A stretch of DNA of 40,936 bases from Paramarasmius palmivorus (lineage: Eukaryota > Basidiomycota > Agaricomycetes > Agaricales > Marasmiaceae). The translations under genes were made by a program, and so were the position numbers. The DNA is taken from assembly GCA_037176845.1 (NCBI GenBank), contig JAYKXP010000270.1, positions 1 to 40,936 of the forward strand, in the 5' to 3' direction. Shown here piece after piece: positions 20,601 to 29,618 of the stretch (position 1 is its first letter; every line of letters begins with the position of its first letter). The notes under the pieces are model-generated. The model was given only the letters and a program-made list of their open reading frames with translations, ran no database searches and was not told where the DNA came from.

Positions 20601-23600
20601 TGTGGATGATTTGGTGCTAAGATCAAATGTTCACGACTGCAAGCGAAATGTTAGAAAAGATGGTGAGATGAAACTCAATCACTTATATAAAGGATGTACC
20701 GATAACAAATGGCACAAATGTAAAGCAAGATTTCCACGTTCATTATATCCGGAAACACAGATTGATCCCAATTTGGGAGCTATTTGCATGAAAAAGCGTG
20801 AACCAATGATCAATACCTATAATCCAGCACTGACTTACTTACTAAGATGCAATACTGACGTAACAAATCTGTCATCAGGGACTGCTATAAAATCTGTTGT
20901 ACTGTACATTTCAGACTATATTACCAAATCTTCACTCAAAACATATGTCATCTTTGATTGCATACGAGATGTGTTTGCTAAAAACAATGAGGTTATAGTG
21001 GGCAATCAAACATGTCAGGTCAAAGCTCGACGTTTAATACAAAAAATAGTCAATCAACTGACAACAAAAATGGAAATGGGTGCTCCTATGATATGTATGT
21101 ACCTATTAGGAAATCCTGATCATTACACAGACCACACCTTTGTACCATTTTACTGGAGTAGCTATGTTACCGAAGCTAGAGAGATTTATCATTCAGACGA
21201 TATACACGAACAATCTCAAAAGGTGTCATTGTTGAAAAAAGATGGACATTTTGTTGGATATTCTCCTGTAGATGACTATATATATCGGCCTTCTGAATTA
21301 GAGCATTTATCGTTATACGACTTTATTCGGCTCACAACACGAGTAACAATGAAGCAAGCGCAAAGTCAGAGAAAGAAGAATATAAAACAAAAAATTCAAA
21401 TCAATGACAGTAGCTCAAGTGAAAGTGAGAATGAATGTAAAAATGCTACTGGCAGACTGAAAGAAGGGTATTTTAGACTTTTACCTGGACATTCATTTGA
21501 ATCAAGTCATGCCATAAGATTACTATCTGACGATCAAAAACGAGTGGTAAATTTTATAGGAAAAACACTTCCTCGAAGAGATGCAGGGGATCGAGATTAC
21601 TACTGTTCAACTATGCTTGCTTTATTTAAACCATGGCGTTCAGGCCTTCATCTAAAACAAACAGACCAGTCATGGAGTGAATCATTTGATTTATATCAAT
21701 TTGATAACAGAGACCATAAGTTGATGGAAAACTTCAATATACGGTATGAATGCCTCGATGCGAGAGATGACTATCGTGCTCAGCTGAAAGCTGGCACACT
21801 CAAGAATGATTTTGGACTTGATCAAGATTGGATAGAAGAGCGCAATGTCACGGAAGACATTGAGTGTTATGTTGACATACTAGACCAACAAGACAACATT
21901 TATGATAGTAACGACGGAAAGCAGGATATCATTCCTACAGAAAATTGTCTAAAACGCATTGCTAAAGCAACAGAGATTAAGCGTTTACTAACAGAACTTG
22001 GATGGACAGTTCCCAAAAATCAAGCTTCAAATAAACCACAAACTGCAAATGCTGAAATACCTCATTTAAGTGCTAATGAATGGAAAAGAGTCATCAACAA
22101 TGCTAAATTAGATGCAATAGCTAAGCGCCACTTACGACCAGATTCTGCAAATATAAAGCTAAATCCACATTCAACAGTCAACAAAGTGGAGATAGTAGAT
22201 AAGACTTATTTAGAACGAAAACTACACCAACCTGGAATACACCAAGATCATATAGAAACATGTCGAAGAATGTTTTCATTGAATGAAGACCAAGATAGAG
22301 CATTTAGTATTATTGCAAACCATGCAGCTAGTAACATGTCTGGCCAGCTAAAAATGTATGTTGGAGGAATGGCAGGTACCGGTAAATCACAGGTTCTAAA
22401 AGCACTTACACACTATTTTGCATTAAGATGTGAGTCGTACAGATTGATCATACTTGCACCAACAGGGAAGGCTGCATGTTTGGTTGGAGGATCTACATAT
22501 CATTCAGTACTAAGCATATCAGAACGTACAACAAAGAAACAGCTACCACAAGTACGTGAAAGGCTTCGCGGAGTAGAGTATGTATTCATTGATGAAATTT
22601 CAATGGTATCATGCTCAGAATTCTATCAGATTAGCAAACGCCTATGCGAGGCACTCAACAATACTAATAGAAGCTTTGGGGGAATGAACATGATATTTGC
22701 AGGTGACTTTGCACAGCTACCACCTGTAATAGGTGGAGGTAAAATGTCACTTTTTAGTGAGGATATTGGGTTACAGATAGGAAACGGAATGACACCCAAA
22801 ATACAAGAAGCAACAATAGGTAAAGCTTTATGGCAAACTGTTACTACTGTGGTAATTTTAAGACAAAACATGCGTTTACACGTTTCAACTGAAGAAGACT
22901 TAAAATTGAGAACGGCACTTGAGAATATGAGATATAAAAACTGCACACCCTCAGATATAGCATTTTTAAATACACGTGTCACCACTAGAGGAAATGTACG
23001 TGGAAAGCCTTCAATTAAGGATGATAAATTCCATTCTGCTGCTGTCATAACTGGAGCTAATGCACATAAAGACATGATTAATGAATTAGGATGCACAAGG
23101 TTTGCTTTAGAAAATGGCCAGTCATTAACTACATTCTATAGTGATGATGTTTTAAAGCCATCCCCAGATGATGTATCACAGCAGAGGAGGAAACGAAAGC
23201 TGTACAATGCAAAAACTATGACAGAATCTCTACAAAAATGTATATGGGATTGTCCTGACAGTGCATCTGATGATCAGTTGCCAGGAAAGCTTACATTATG
23301 CATTGGAATGCCATTGATGATTCGTGCAAATATAGCAACTGAATTGGGTATCACAAAAGGACAGGAAGCAACGGTATACTCATGGTGTGCCAAGAGAGGG
23401 TCAAAGGGCCAACAAGTTTTAGATACACTGTTTGTTGAGCTAAAGTCTCCAGCATACAATATACAACTGTCAGGACTGCCAACGAATGTAATCCCACTAG
23501 TGCCAAGTACTACGAATTGCTACATTCATTTACCAAATGATCATGAAGTCTATATATCACGTACACAAATAGAAGTTTTGCCATGCTTTGCAATGACAGA

Positions 23601-24942
23601 TTATGCATCACAAGGATCAACCAGAGAAGTAAATGTTGTTGATCTTATATATTGTCGATCATTTCATGCTTATTATACTTCTCTGTCTAGAAGTTCTTCA
23701 GCAGCTGGCACACTAATACTGAGGAGCTTTCACCCTCAAAAGATAACTGGTGGTTGTCCAAGATCTTTGAAACGTGAATATCGGGAGCTAGAAATACTAA
23801 ATGAAATAACAAGGCTTCAATATAGAAGTGAACTTGATAGAAGCATACATGGTGAAACTCGAATTGATCTGATACAAAGCTACCAAAAATCGAGGGGCAT
23901 AAACTACTGCCCTCACTCAATGCCTCAACCATTGAAATGGAACCATACAGATCCTTATAAACCTTTAGACATCAAGCACCTTGAAACATGGCACATTATA
24001 TCATATCAAAATAAGCAAACACAAATGAAAAGAGAAAAAGTAACAAATGAATCATCAGATATCGAAAACAACGCATCTCACAGTAAGAGACAAAAAATTT
24101 CACATAATATTACAGCTGCTTCTTTTAACCAATGTGGAATGGCATGGAGTAATAACAGTTGTGCATATGATTCAGTCTTTACTATACTATTCCATATATG
24201 GCTGTCTGACAAAGAACGATGGAGTAACTACATGAATAAGCCTGATAAACAGAGTTCACTACAAGTTACAGGTCGGCAATTCCAACTTGTAATAGATGGT
24301 GAAACTACCTTAACAGCAGCACGAGACAATATCCGACATCATTTAGACACTTCAAACCCAAATAGGGCACTAAGGTTTGGTGAATATGCCTCTGTGCCTA
24401 TTATTCTAGATGCATTATTAACAACTACAAATACAAGTGTACATCATACCGTAACACAATGTTCTGATCACAGGGATCAGTCTTTCATAACACACTTTGA
24501 TTCACCAGTAATAGAAAGAACACCAGACGATCAATTTAGTTCTATATCTGCATGGCTATCAAACTGGACACGAGAGGTTCATCGACGATGTGGTAGATGT
24601 AATCAGAACATGGTACAAAAACAGCAATTTACTACAGCACCAGAACTCATAACATGCCACTTTACACCATCTGACAGAAATGAAATCTATATAGACAAGC
24701 AATTATCGTTACAAATAGAAGATAGACTGCATAACTACCAGTTAAGAGGAATAATCTACTTTGGTGGAGCACACTATACTTCTAGGATTGTAAAGGAAAA
24801 TGGACAAGTATATGTTCATGATGGTATAGGTCCCAATGGAGATCATCTACTATATGCAGGAAATCTAAATAGTAGAAATATCAGGCTCTCAAACTGTGGA
24901 CCAAGGCAAGCTTATGGAGCAGTATATGTACTCCAACTTTAG
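17629..24942 (+). mobile_element. Helitron 1, autonomous, AT-rich (ends not resolved)
   Basis: A rolling-circle transposon defined by its single RepHel ORF (17716-24942). The left edge is bracketed by the last host-like exon (ends 17628) and the start of AT-rich DNA at about 17640; a 7-bp inverted repeat AATATCG/CGATATT (17643-17649, 17666-17672) lies there. I could not identify a canonical TC start or a hairpin plus CTRR end. The AT-rich DNA continues past the ORF to about 29.28 kb, so the element may extend well beyond 24942 and include the minisatellite and gene fragments. Confidence 0.75.
17716..24942 (+). CDS. Helitron Rep/helicase with C-terminal cysteine-protease-like domain (about 2,408 aa)
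   Basis: Uninterrupted, intronless frame. An in-frame ATG at 17593 lies in host exon sequence, so I prefer 17716 (MTQQLYELNEML). Numbering from there: Cys-rich N-terminus with CAVCGRL and KVCDECRGSL (about 330-385), leading into a DUF6570-like region. The Helitron-like N domain comes next (PWLFPYGLG; KRFQTDIHFPFVAFS; APSWYITIAP). HUH-type Rep follows: H856 and H858 in GRLTLHLHLLLW, a Cys-rich linker, and Y2 motif Y1064/Y1068 in YISDYITK. Then a Pif1/RecD-like helicase: Walker A GGMAGTGKS at about 1550, Walker B FIDEIS, FAGDFAQLPP, TDYASQGST and SLSRSSS. The C-terminus has C2149 in NNSCAYDS, H2353 in GGAHYTSR and D2369 in VHDGIG, resembling a USP-type (C19-like) cysteine peptidase. Rep nicks and transfers one strand; the helicase unwinds it. 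All key residues are intact, so it may be active. Confidence 0.9.
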   Translation: MTQQLYELNEMLTRGCMPLSDVINLVSMSNYHNMCDHNVNMHYIRDVKYSVFQLKHCCCHEMYMLGNIFQFMVSPSAEQVLVNTMILHMQLYQNCIRRDQYNLKMNSLRIRRWRCIWSRWFVSSTDRTFTYIHRDIGTIHRQKSRFASYKFKEHPKGGFKTQNIGYSLLEPYITKTCGVFSFTEREHFTFRFADYISKESLDNVSDAENAVYAQLNIDQLQSLVTTQTGLQKIGQKHGLKKRRPSIKYLQDYFEKHDCMSSQCPSHVAKFTYTYSWRYKAKLAKANSNNTSHLSFPPSPLTQEKVDVILQKACSRMTPENIEEEGCAVCGRLTSQKQLSRLSALRGHLHLLETQGITRLPRETVSEAIKESSGPILANNCTKVCDECRGSLRQSTIPHHALCNGLWVGDVPQELACLRYMERLLIAKVRTSCCFVKIATGRRKMKANIIAFEAPTAKVYQKLPPPREDMDDVLAILFTGPTQPTTRDFQRTPFLIRRNHVKRALQWLILNHSSYADISISEDNLNSYSEDMPPCSVQFKPAETNKLPEATAVHDNSDEDGVEEGECSFAVHGLTAQNLNDLTVEKIKGRALEHLDKGNKVLAVGHSDTPTSLWDNVHLYPEMFPWLFPYGLGAIGSTELSNEAHIKHLLMYYDKRFQTDIHFPFVAFSLTQMNNSRTGTWLLTNKRSFPHIADRLLGLNQEVLRSLAERLAKGEQIGTKTPEEEKCYKVIQDLDQVASHVQGSTTSKKYMRNEIWSLIAHRGAPSWYITIAPVDERHPISIYWAGSDIPFKPDIILKNDERLRLISRNPVAAACFFDFMVKTFIEDVLGEKEGHGLFGEHAAHYGTVEQQGRLTLHLHLLLWLKGAVNPQEMRDRILDPKSGWAKKIVDYLESVHTGDFLQGTQSDISASVSKQEKKDNYINPVDSLPEAPPARCIKHDMSTRTQCIKCCAYNNWLLRYKNTVDDLVLRSNVHDCKRNVRKDGEMKLNHLYKGCTDNKWHKCKARFPRSLYPETQIDPNLGAICMKKREPMINTYNPALTYLLRCNTDVTNLSSGTAIKSVVLYISDYITKSSLKTYVIFDCIRDVFAKNNEVIVGNQTCQVKARRLIQKIVNQLTTKMEMGAPMICMYLLGNPDHYTDHTFVPFYWSSYVTEAREIYHSDDIHEQSQKVSLLKKDGHFVGYSPVDDYIYRPSELEHLSLYDFIRLTTRVTMKQAQSQRKKNIKQKIQINDSSSSESENECKNATGRLKEGYFRLLPGHSFESSHAIRLLSDDQKRVVNFIGKTLPRRDAGDRDYYCSTMLALFKPWRSGLHLKQTDQSWSESFDLYQFDNRDHKLMENFNIRYECLDARDDYRAQLKAGTLKNDFGLDQDWIEERNVTEDIECYVDILDQQDNIYDSNDGKQDIIPTENCLKRIAKATEIKRLLTELGWTVPKNQASNKPQTANAEIPHLSANEWKRVINNAKLDAIAKRHLRPDSANIKLNPHSTVNKVEIVDKTYLERKLHQPGIHQDHIETCRRMFSLNEDQDRAFSIIANHAASNMSGQLKMYVGGMAGTGKSQVLKALTHYFALRCESYRLIILAPTGKAACLVGGSTYHSVLSISERTTKKQLPQVRERLRGVEYVFIDEISMVSCSEFYQISKRLCEALNNTNRSFGGMNMIFAGDFAQLPPVIGGGKMSLFSEDIGLQIGNGMTPKIQEATIGKALWQTVTTVVILRQNMRLHVSTEEDLKLRTALENMRYKNCTPSDIAFLNTRVTTRGNVRGKPSIKDDKFHSAAVITGANAHKDMINELGCTRFALENGQSLTTFYSDDVLKPSPDDVSQQRRKRKLYNAKTMTESLQKCIWDCPDSASDDQLPGKLTLCIGMPLMIRANIATELGITKGQEATVYSWCAKRGSKGQQVLDTLFVELKSPAYNIQLSGLPTNVIPLVPSTTNCYIHLPNDHEVYISRTQIEVLPCFAMTDYASQGSTREVNVVDLIYCRSFHAYYTSLSRSSSAAGTLILRSFHPQKITGGCPRSLKREYRELEILNEITRLQYRSELDRSIHGETRIDLIQSYQKSRGINYCPHSMPQPLKWNHTDPYKPLDIKHLETWHIISYQNKQTQMKREKVTNESSDIENNASHSKRQKISHNITAASFNQCGMAWSNNSCAYDSVFTILFHIWLSDKERWSNYMNKPDKQSSLQVTGRQFQLVIDGETTLTAARDNIRHHLDTSNPNRALRFGEYASVPIILDALLTTTNTSVHHTVTQCSDHRDQSFITHFDSPVIERTPDDQFSSISAWLSNWTREVHRRCGRCNQNMVQKQQFTTAPELITCHFTPSDRNEIYIDKQLSLQIEDRLHNYQLRGIIYFGGAHYTSRIVKENGQVYVHDGIGPNGDHLLYAGNLNSRNIRLSNCGPRQAYGAVYVLQL

Positions 24943-24989
24943 CTGTTCACAAATCATTCGTATAAATCTATCTGGATCAAAGTGCTCAA

Positions 24990-25885
24990 TATACATCAAC
25001 CATCAGCTCTGATTCACTCAAGCACTGATGAACATTAAGGCAAGAACTGTTACTTCCAAATAAACCATCAAGTAAGATTTACTCAAGCACAGCTAGATGA
25101 TGTGTTGAGAACTCTTACTTCCAAACAACCATCAACACCAATGTGTTCAACCACAGCTGAACGTTGAGTCAATAACAACCATCAACTCCAATTTACTCAA
25201 ACCCAGATGAATGTCAGGTTATGCTTCCAAACAACCATCAGCTCCAATGCGCTCAAGTGCAGCTGAATGTCAAATCGAGAACTCTTACTTCCAAACAACC
25301 ATCGACACCAATGCACTCAAGCACAGCTGAACGTCGGGTCAATAACAACCATCAACTCCAATTTACTCAAACCCAGCTGACCGTCAGGTCATGCTTCCAA
25401 ACAACCATCAACTCAAATGTGCTCAATCACAGCTGAACGTTAAGTCAATAACAACCATCAACTCCAATGCGCTCAAGTGCAACTGAATGTCAAGTCGAGA
25501 ACTCTTACTTCCAAACAACTGAACATCAAGTCAATAACAACCATCAACTCCAATTTCCTCAAACCCAGCTGAATGTCAGGTAATGCTTCCAAACAACCAT
25601 CAGCTCCAATGCGCTCAAGTGCAGCTGAATGTCAAATCGAGAACTCTTACTTCCAAACAACCATCGACACCAATGCACTCAACCACAGCTGAACGTCGGG
25701 TCAATACCAACCATCAGCTCCAATATATCAAGTGCAGCTGAATGTCAAGTCGAGAACTCTTACTTCCAAACAACCATCAACACCAATGCACCCAACCACA
25801 GCTGAATGTTGAGTCAATAACAACCATCTGCTCCAATGCACTCAAGTGCAGCTGAATGTCAAGTCAAGAACTCTTACTTTGGTTA
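24990..25885. repeat. Higher-order minisatellite, block 1
   Basis: Imperfect tandem units of about 50-62 bp built on a core ACCATCAACTCCAAT...CTCAA...CAGCTGAAYGTC. Three subtypes alternate: one headed by GAGAACTCTTACTTCCAAAC, one by TCAATAACA, one by ATGCTTCCAAAC. They form a higher-order period of roughly 170 bp in parts of the array. The block ends abruptly at GAACTCTTACTTTGG (about 25880). Confidence 0.85.
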
Positions 25886-26580
25886 TGTGTTTCTAACCAT
25901 CTTTTACTAGTACAGCCAGACTATATATCTCTGTTCGACTTGTAGAAACTTTCATCGTGTCTTCCAACCTCAGAAAGTGTTCTCCACTGCACAACACATC
26001 GATCTTGCATTTAAAGAGTCTGGGAGCAACATTCGCCTGTTCTCTCCACGCTAGCAGTTTCTGATACCCTCTGGACACTCCCACTCCTTCTCTCACTCCT
26101 ACACCTTGGTAGCCCCTCGCACAAGCTCATATCAAGATCTTCAATGCGCCCTCAAACACAAGGGTTCGACTTGTTCCTTTGCTCGCACCTATGCAACTCG
26201 CAGCATGATAGTGAGCCTGTCGCTTCATTCATCTCAAAGTCTTCCTGCTCACCGTTCCCTTCTCGTAGGTATGGCAATTGTTGATCATCCACTTCGGGAA
26301 ATCCCCATTCTGACTCAAAGGCAGCAAGGTCAATCTGTTCTCTCAACGTAGCCCGCCGAAGAAAATATCATGCAGTCTCCTGTAGTATGCTTCCATCGGC
26401 TGGTACCATCAACAACGTCACTTGAATCGAACTACCTGTTATCACGTCTCCAACCGTTCACGTCTCCGTCATCTTTATGGATATGCTGAGTAAGAGCCTT
26501 TTTGTCAACACATGGAATCTCAAACTAATTCTGAGTAACGCTAACCCAACTAATTCTGAGTAATAGTGCTAACCCAACTG
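25886..26580. other. AT-rich DNA without a supported gene
   Basis: Opposed short frames only. A short direct repeat, ACTAATTCTGAGTAA, occurs twice near 26523 and 26550. The stretch leads into the decayed gene fragment at 26581 and may hold its more diverged 5' part. Confidence 0.4.
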
Positions 26581-27025
26581 ATTCTATTTCACCGCTTCCC
26601 GAGGCGAATCGCTTCGTACCTAACAAGGCTAACGTCAACACTTACAATTGTGTTGCTCTGTCTGTTGATGCTTTACCAGAATACCTTGAGAAGGTGTTGC
26701 TTACATTAGGTCTTCACACTAAAGCTAGGAGTTCCTTCATCACATACTGATTGCCTTCAATTTCTCAAGCATAAACATATTGCACTTTGTTTTGTTAACC
26801 ATTCATCATACGAATCTGCAGCACCTTTAGAGGTTACCCCTCAGCCCAATGTAATCATGAGGGTCTTCATGCTTTTTCAAGGGCATCTCAGTAGACACTG
26901 GTGTATGGGATGCTGCTTTGAAAAGGTTGTCGCTTGATCATGCAGTCTGGAGAGACATTGTAGGTGTTGATGTGCAAAAGGCATGAGATCACAGTTTGTT
27001 TAGGGTTCTAGAATGGGGCGGGACG
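26581..27025 (+). pseudogene. Decayed fragment of an Agaricomycete hypothetical-protein family
   Basis: Reading through stops and frameshifts, the plus strand spells successive blocks: NTYNCVALSVDALPEYLEKV, TLGLHTKARSSFITY, then in shifted frames a segment equivalent to WLPSFLKHKHIAL, VNHSSYESAAPLEVTPQPNV and a VFML block. AVWRDIVGVDV and SLFRVLEWGG follow. The order (LGLHTxARxSFITY, xHxxIALxFV, YExAAPLxVxPxP, VFMLFxG, VWRDIVGVDV, LFRVLEWGG) is one I recognise from a common Agaricomycete family of unknown function. A stop after SFITY and at least two frameshifts show it is not functional. It lies between two blocks of the minisatellite downstream of Helitron 1, as expected of captured or nested host sequence. 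Confidence 0.6.
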
Positions 27026-27043
27026 GAATTATCATAAAAGTCT

Positions 27044-27640
27044 GTGCTGAGACGCTTGGGGAGGCTCAGATGGATCCAGTTGTTCAATTGTAAGTCACGT
27101 TCAAACAGTACTGGATTACACCACCTTCACCTCGACGCACTACTCCATGATCACCACCTCGCATCCCTCTTATCCAGGACTCCAGAGTTAAGGAAATTGG
27201 TGATGTTAGGGGTAAGAAATGTGACACATAGTCCATATCTGTCTGGACAACAAGACAGAGCCCCATGGCTTCCTTCTAGTAATGTTTACTCTTCAAGCTG
27301 GATGATAACCTTGGGATTACTGCAGAGGTTGATGTTATCAAATGCACACAGTGATCGAGTGCAACCATCTGGTAAAGTCTTTCTACGATATACACCTTTA
27401 AACCTCTCATTCACTCTTGGTTCCAAGTTGCTCTCCTTTGGTTCCTAAATTGCAGGATCTTAGGTTTTCAATATATTGTGTGTGGTTACCTGAACACATG
27501 TCCGTGTTCAAAGACATGCTGGAATCGAGGATGCCTATTCTGCATTCTGCAGTGGTCAATGTAGCCGACTTCGTGAACATTGGATTACTCAAGGAGCTAC
27601 GTAGGCTGCAGAGTGCAGGTTTGGCAGTGAGGGTGAGAAC
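27044..27640 (+). pseudogene. Decayed fragment of an F-box/LRR-type gene
   Basis: Two frames in succession (about 27044-27448 and 27450-27630) resemble the leucine-rich C-terminus of fungal F-box proteins: LSRTPELRKLVMLGVRNVT, VPKLQDLRFSIYCVWLPEHM, then MLESRM and GLLKELRRLQSAGLAV. A frame change at about 27447 separates them. No F-box is visible upstream. The end runs straight into minisatellite block 2 at GTGAGAACTCTTACTTCC, where the array unit happens to start with a donor-like GTGAG. Confidence 0.45.
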
Positions 27641-27857
27641 TCTTACTTCCAAACAACCATCAACTCCAATGCACTTGTGGTTGAGCTAAACATCAAATCA
27701 ATAACAACCATCATTTCCAATTTACTCAAACCCAGCCGAACATCAAGTCAAGAACTCTTCCTTCTCAACAACTATCAACTCCAATGTGCCTGTGGTCGAG
27801 CTGAATGTCAAGTCAATAACAACCATTGTTTCCAATTTACTCAAACCCAGCTGAACG
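27634..27857. repeat. Minisatellite, block 2
   Basis: Resumes with GAGAACTCTTACTTCCAAAC and four to five degenerate units of the same families as block 1. It is cut at 27857/27858 by the hAT-like element and continues at 28620. Confidence 0.8.
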
Positions 27858-28619
27858 TAGGGCTCGTTACTGTACCCATATACGGGTACGGTTGTAAAAA
27901 TTACAGGTCGTATACTGTACGGGTCCACCCGTAACCATACCGTACGACCCAAACTCTCCAGCCTCGACGGTATGGGTATGGGATCATAACCGTACTATCA
28001 ACCATATATATGGTCCACATGCCATATTTGGAAATCGATGGTTACTTTTGGGTTACTCGATGTGTCTTGATGCATTTGAACCATGTATTACCTACCTGAA
28101 TATCTCCTCAGAGCAACATGCCTGAATCTTTGCGTATTGGGTGACGGTAGGTGCTGCAGGAGTCGGTTCAGGACTGGCCCACAATTCCTTACCAACACTC
28201 ACCATCTGAATGTGCGGGTCTAGTTTTTTGTTGTCAAGTCCCCCTGCCCCCAATTTAATAATCCCAATAGTGAGTGTAAGCCATCACCAGAGGGTGTTCA
28301 TGAGCGCTAACACCACCCAGGCGACCGAAATCCTGTTGTCCGATCGTAAAATTGTGGGTGAATGATGTTGGAAGGAAGGAAATGGTACGACACATACGAT
28401 TTTCCCAATCTGGAAGAGGCATCAGATCAAACACCGTTAGGCGCCCACCGAGCCCGTATTGACAGCCGTACGACCGTCGGACGGTACGGTTGATACGGTT
28501 CACGACCGACACATAGACCGTACCGTACTTTTTCAATCTTTGATGGCTATGGTATGGGTACAGCCCCATATATACAATCCCATACAGACCATCATGTACG
28601 GGTACGGAAGCGGGCCCTA
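27858..28619. mobile_element. Nonautonomous hAT-like element (762 bp) with TIRs and 8-bp TSD
   Basis: Left end TAGGGCTCGTTACTGTACCC; the right end, reverse-complemented, reads TAGGGCCCGCTTCCGTACCC (16 of 20 identical). Both sides are flanked by GCTGAACG (27850-27857 and 28620-28627), an 8-bp duplication as hAT transposases make. Subterminal DNA is dense in GGTACGG/CCGTACC motifs on both strands, typical of hAT transposase-binding repeats. No long ORF inside, so it needs a transposase in trans. Caution: GCTGAACG is also part of the repeat unit, so the TSD is less decisive than in unique DNA, but array continuity across the insertion supports it. Confidence 0.85.
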
Positions 28620-28790
28620 GCTGAACGTCGAGTCAAGAACTCATACTTCCAAACAACCATCAGCTCCAATGCGCTCAAGTGCAGCTGAACGTCAAGTCAA
28701 GAACACCCAACCAAAGCTGAACGTAGGGTCAATAACAACCATCAGTTGCAATGTGCTCAAGTCCAGCAGAAAGTCACTTCAAAAATTCAT
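28620..28790. repeat. Minisatellite, block 3
   Basis: Continuation of block 2 on the far side of the hAT-like element, with two to three units (CTTCCAAACAACCATCAGCT... CAAGTGCAGCTGAACGTCAA in parts), ending near TCCAGCAGAAAGTC at about 28775. Confidence 0.8.
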
Positions 28791-29618
28791 TCCAGGGTGA
28801 GTATTATAATATATTCTTTCAGAAATACTCACTCATTGTGCTTCAGAGTCACCAGATATGTACTGTGCTGTGAAACTGGAAAAAATTTTGTAGTCATGAC
28901 TTCCGGTTCTATTGGTAATAATAGCTGGCACACTATGTGCAAGGGGGCAGCCAAGGTCATATGGAATTCGTAGGCCAAGTGCCATTTCAGGCCTCATGAC
29001 AACAATATACACTGCCACAGGGTGCATGAACCTTTAACCTACAACAATATATTAATGGTATACAGGTTTTTTATTGATCAGCACAGTGGCGTTCAATAAG
29101 CTGGTCAATAACATACCCATATGCCATCAATATACCGTCACATTGTACTGGTCCATGCACCCAGTGTGCATTTTGTCTGCAATGGACAAACAGTACATGG
29201 TATCCTGTCATTGTGAAGTAGAAAATTCATTGTAAAATGTCTCCTAATGTATTTTTACCATATACAGTAATCCAGAAGCTGGGTTGGCCCTGCCGGCCAA
29301 GCCGAGCATCAGAAACACTACCCAATAGCCGACCTAGCGTAAAACGACTGCCTTTGTAAAAGGCTCCTGGATGGACTAACCATTGCATTTGAGCCACATC
29401 AGAAACACGTTGAATAAATCAATGTGGTTGACATATCTATACGGAAATGCGCCAGTGTATAAGCCAAGATCGACGGCGAACCGTAACCGGATGGATAACA
29501 TCGGACGGACCGGAAACGAACAGCGGACGGACCGCAAGCGGAAAATGATGCGTCCCGCGTGACCTTCGGATGAACAATATCCGAGGCCATCTTAAACACC
29601 TATTTCCGGGCGCGGACG
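28791..29618. other. Edge of the AT-rich domain; no gene
   Basis: AT-rich up to about 29275, then host-like composition. At the change lies a small hairpin, TTGGCC-CTGCC-GGCCAA (29284-29300). Further on, CGGACGGACCG occurs twice (about 29510 and 29523). No recognisable coding sequence. The right boundary of the Helitron 1-associated insertion probably lies here. Confidence 0.4.

Noticed and set aside
24990..25885. CRISPR-like array
   Set aside because: There are no unique spacers between conserved repeats; whole units are repeated with drift, as in a eukaryotic minisatellite.
27743..28569. Short open frames inside the hAT-like element as transposase remnants
   Set aside because: They are built from subterminal motif repeats and show no hAT dimerisation or RNase H-like residues.
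29284..29300. TTGGCC-CTGCC-GGCCAA as the Helitron 1 3' hairpin
   Set aside because: The place at the end of AT-rich DNA is suggestive, but the stem is only 6 bp and no CTRR follows within the usual 10-12 nt. Kept as a weak boundary marker only.
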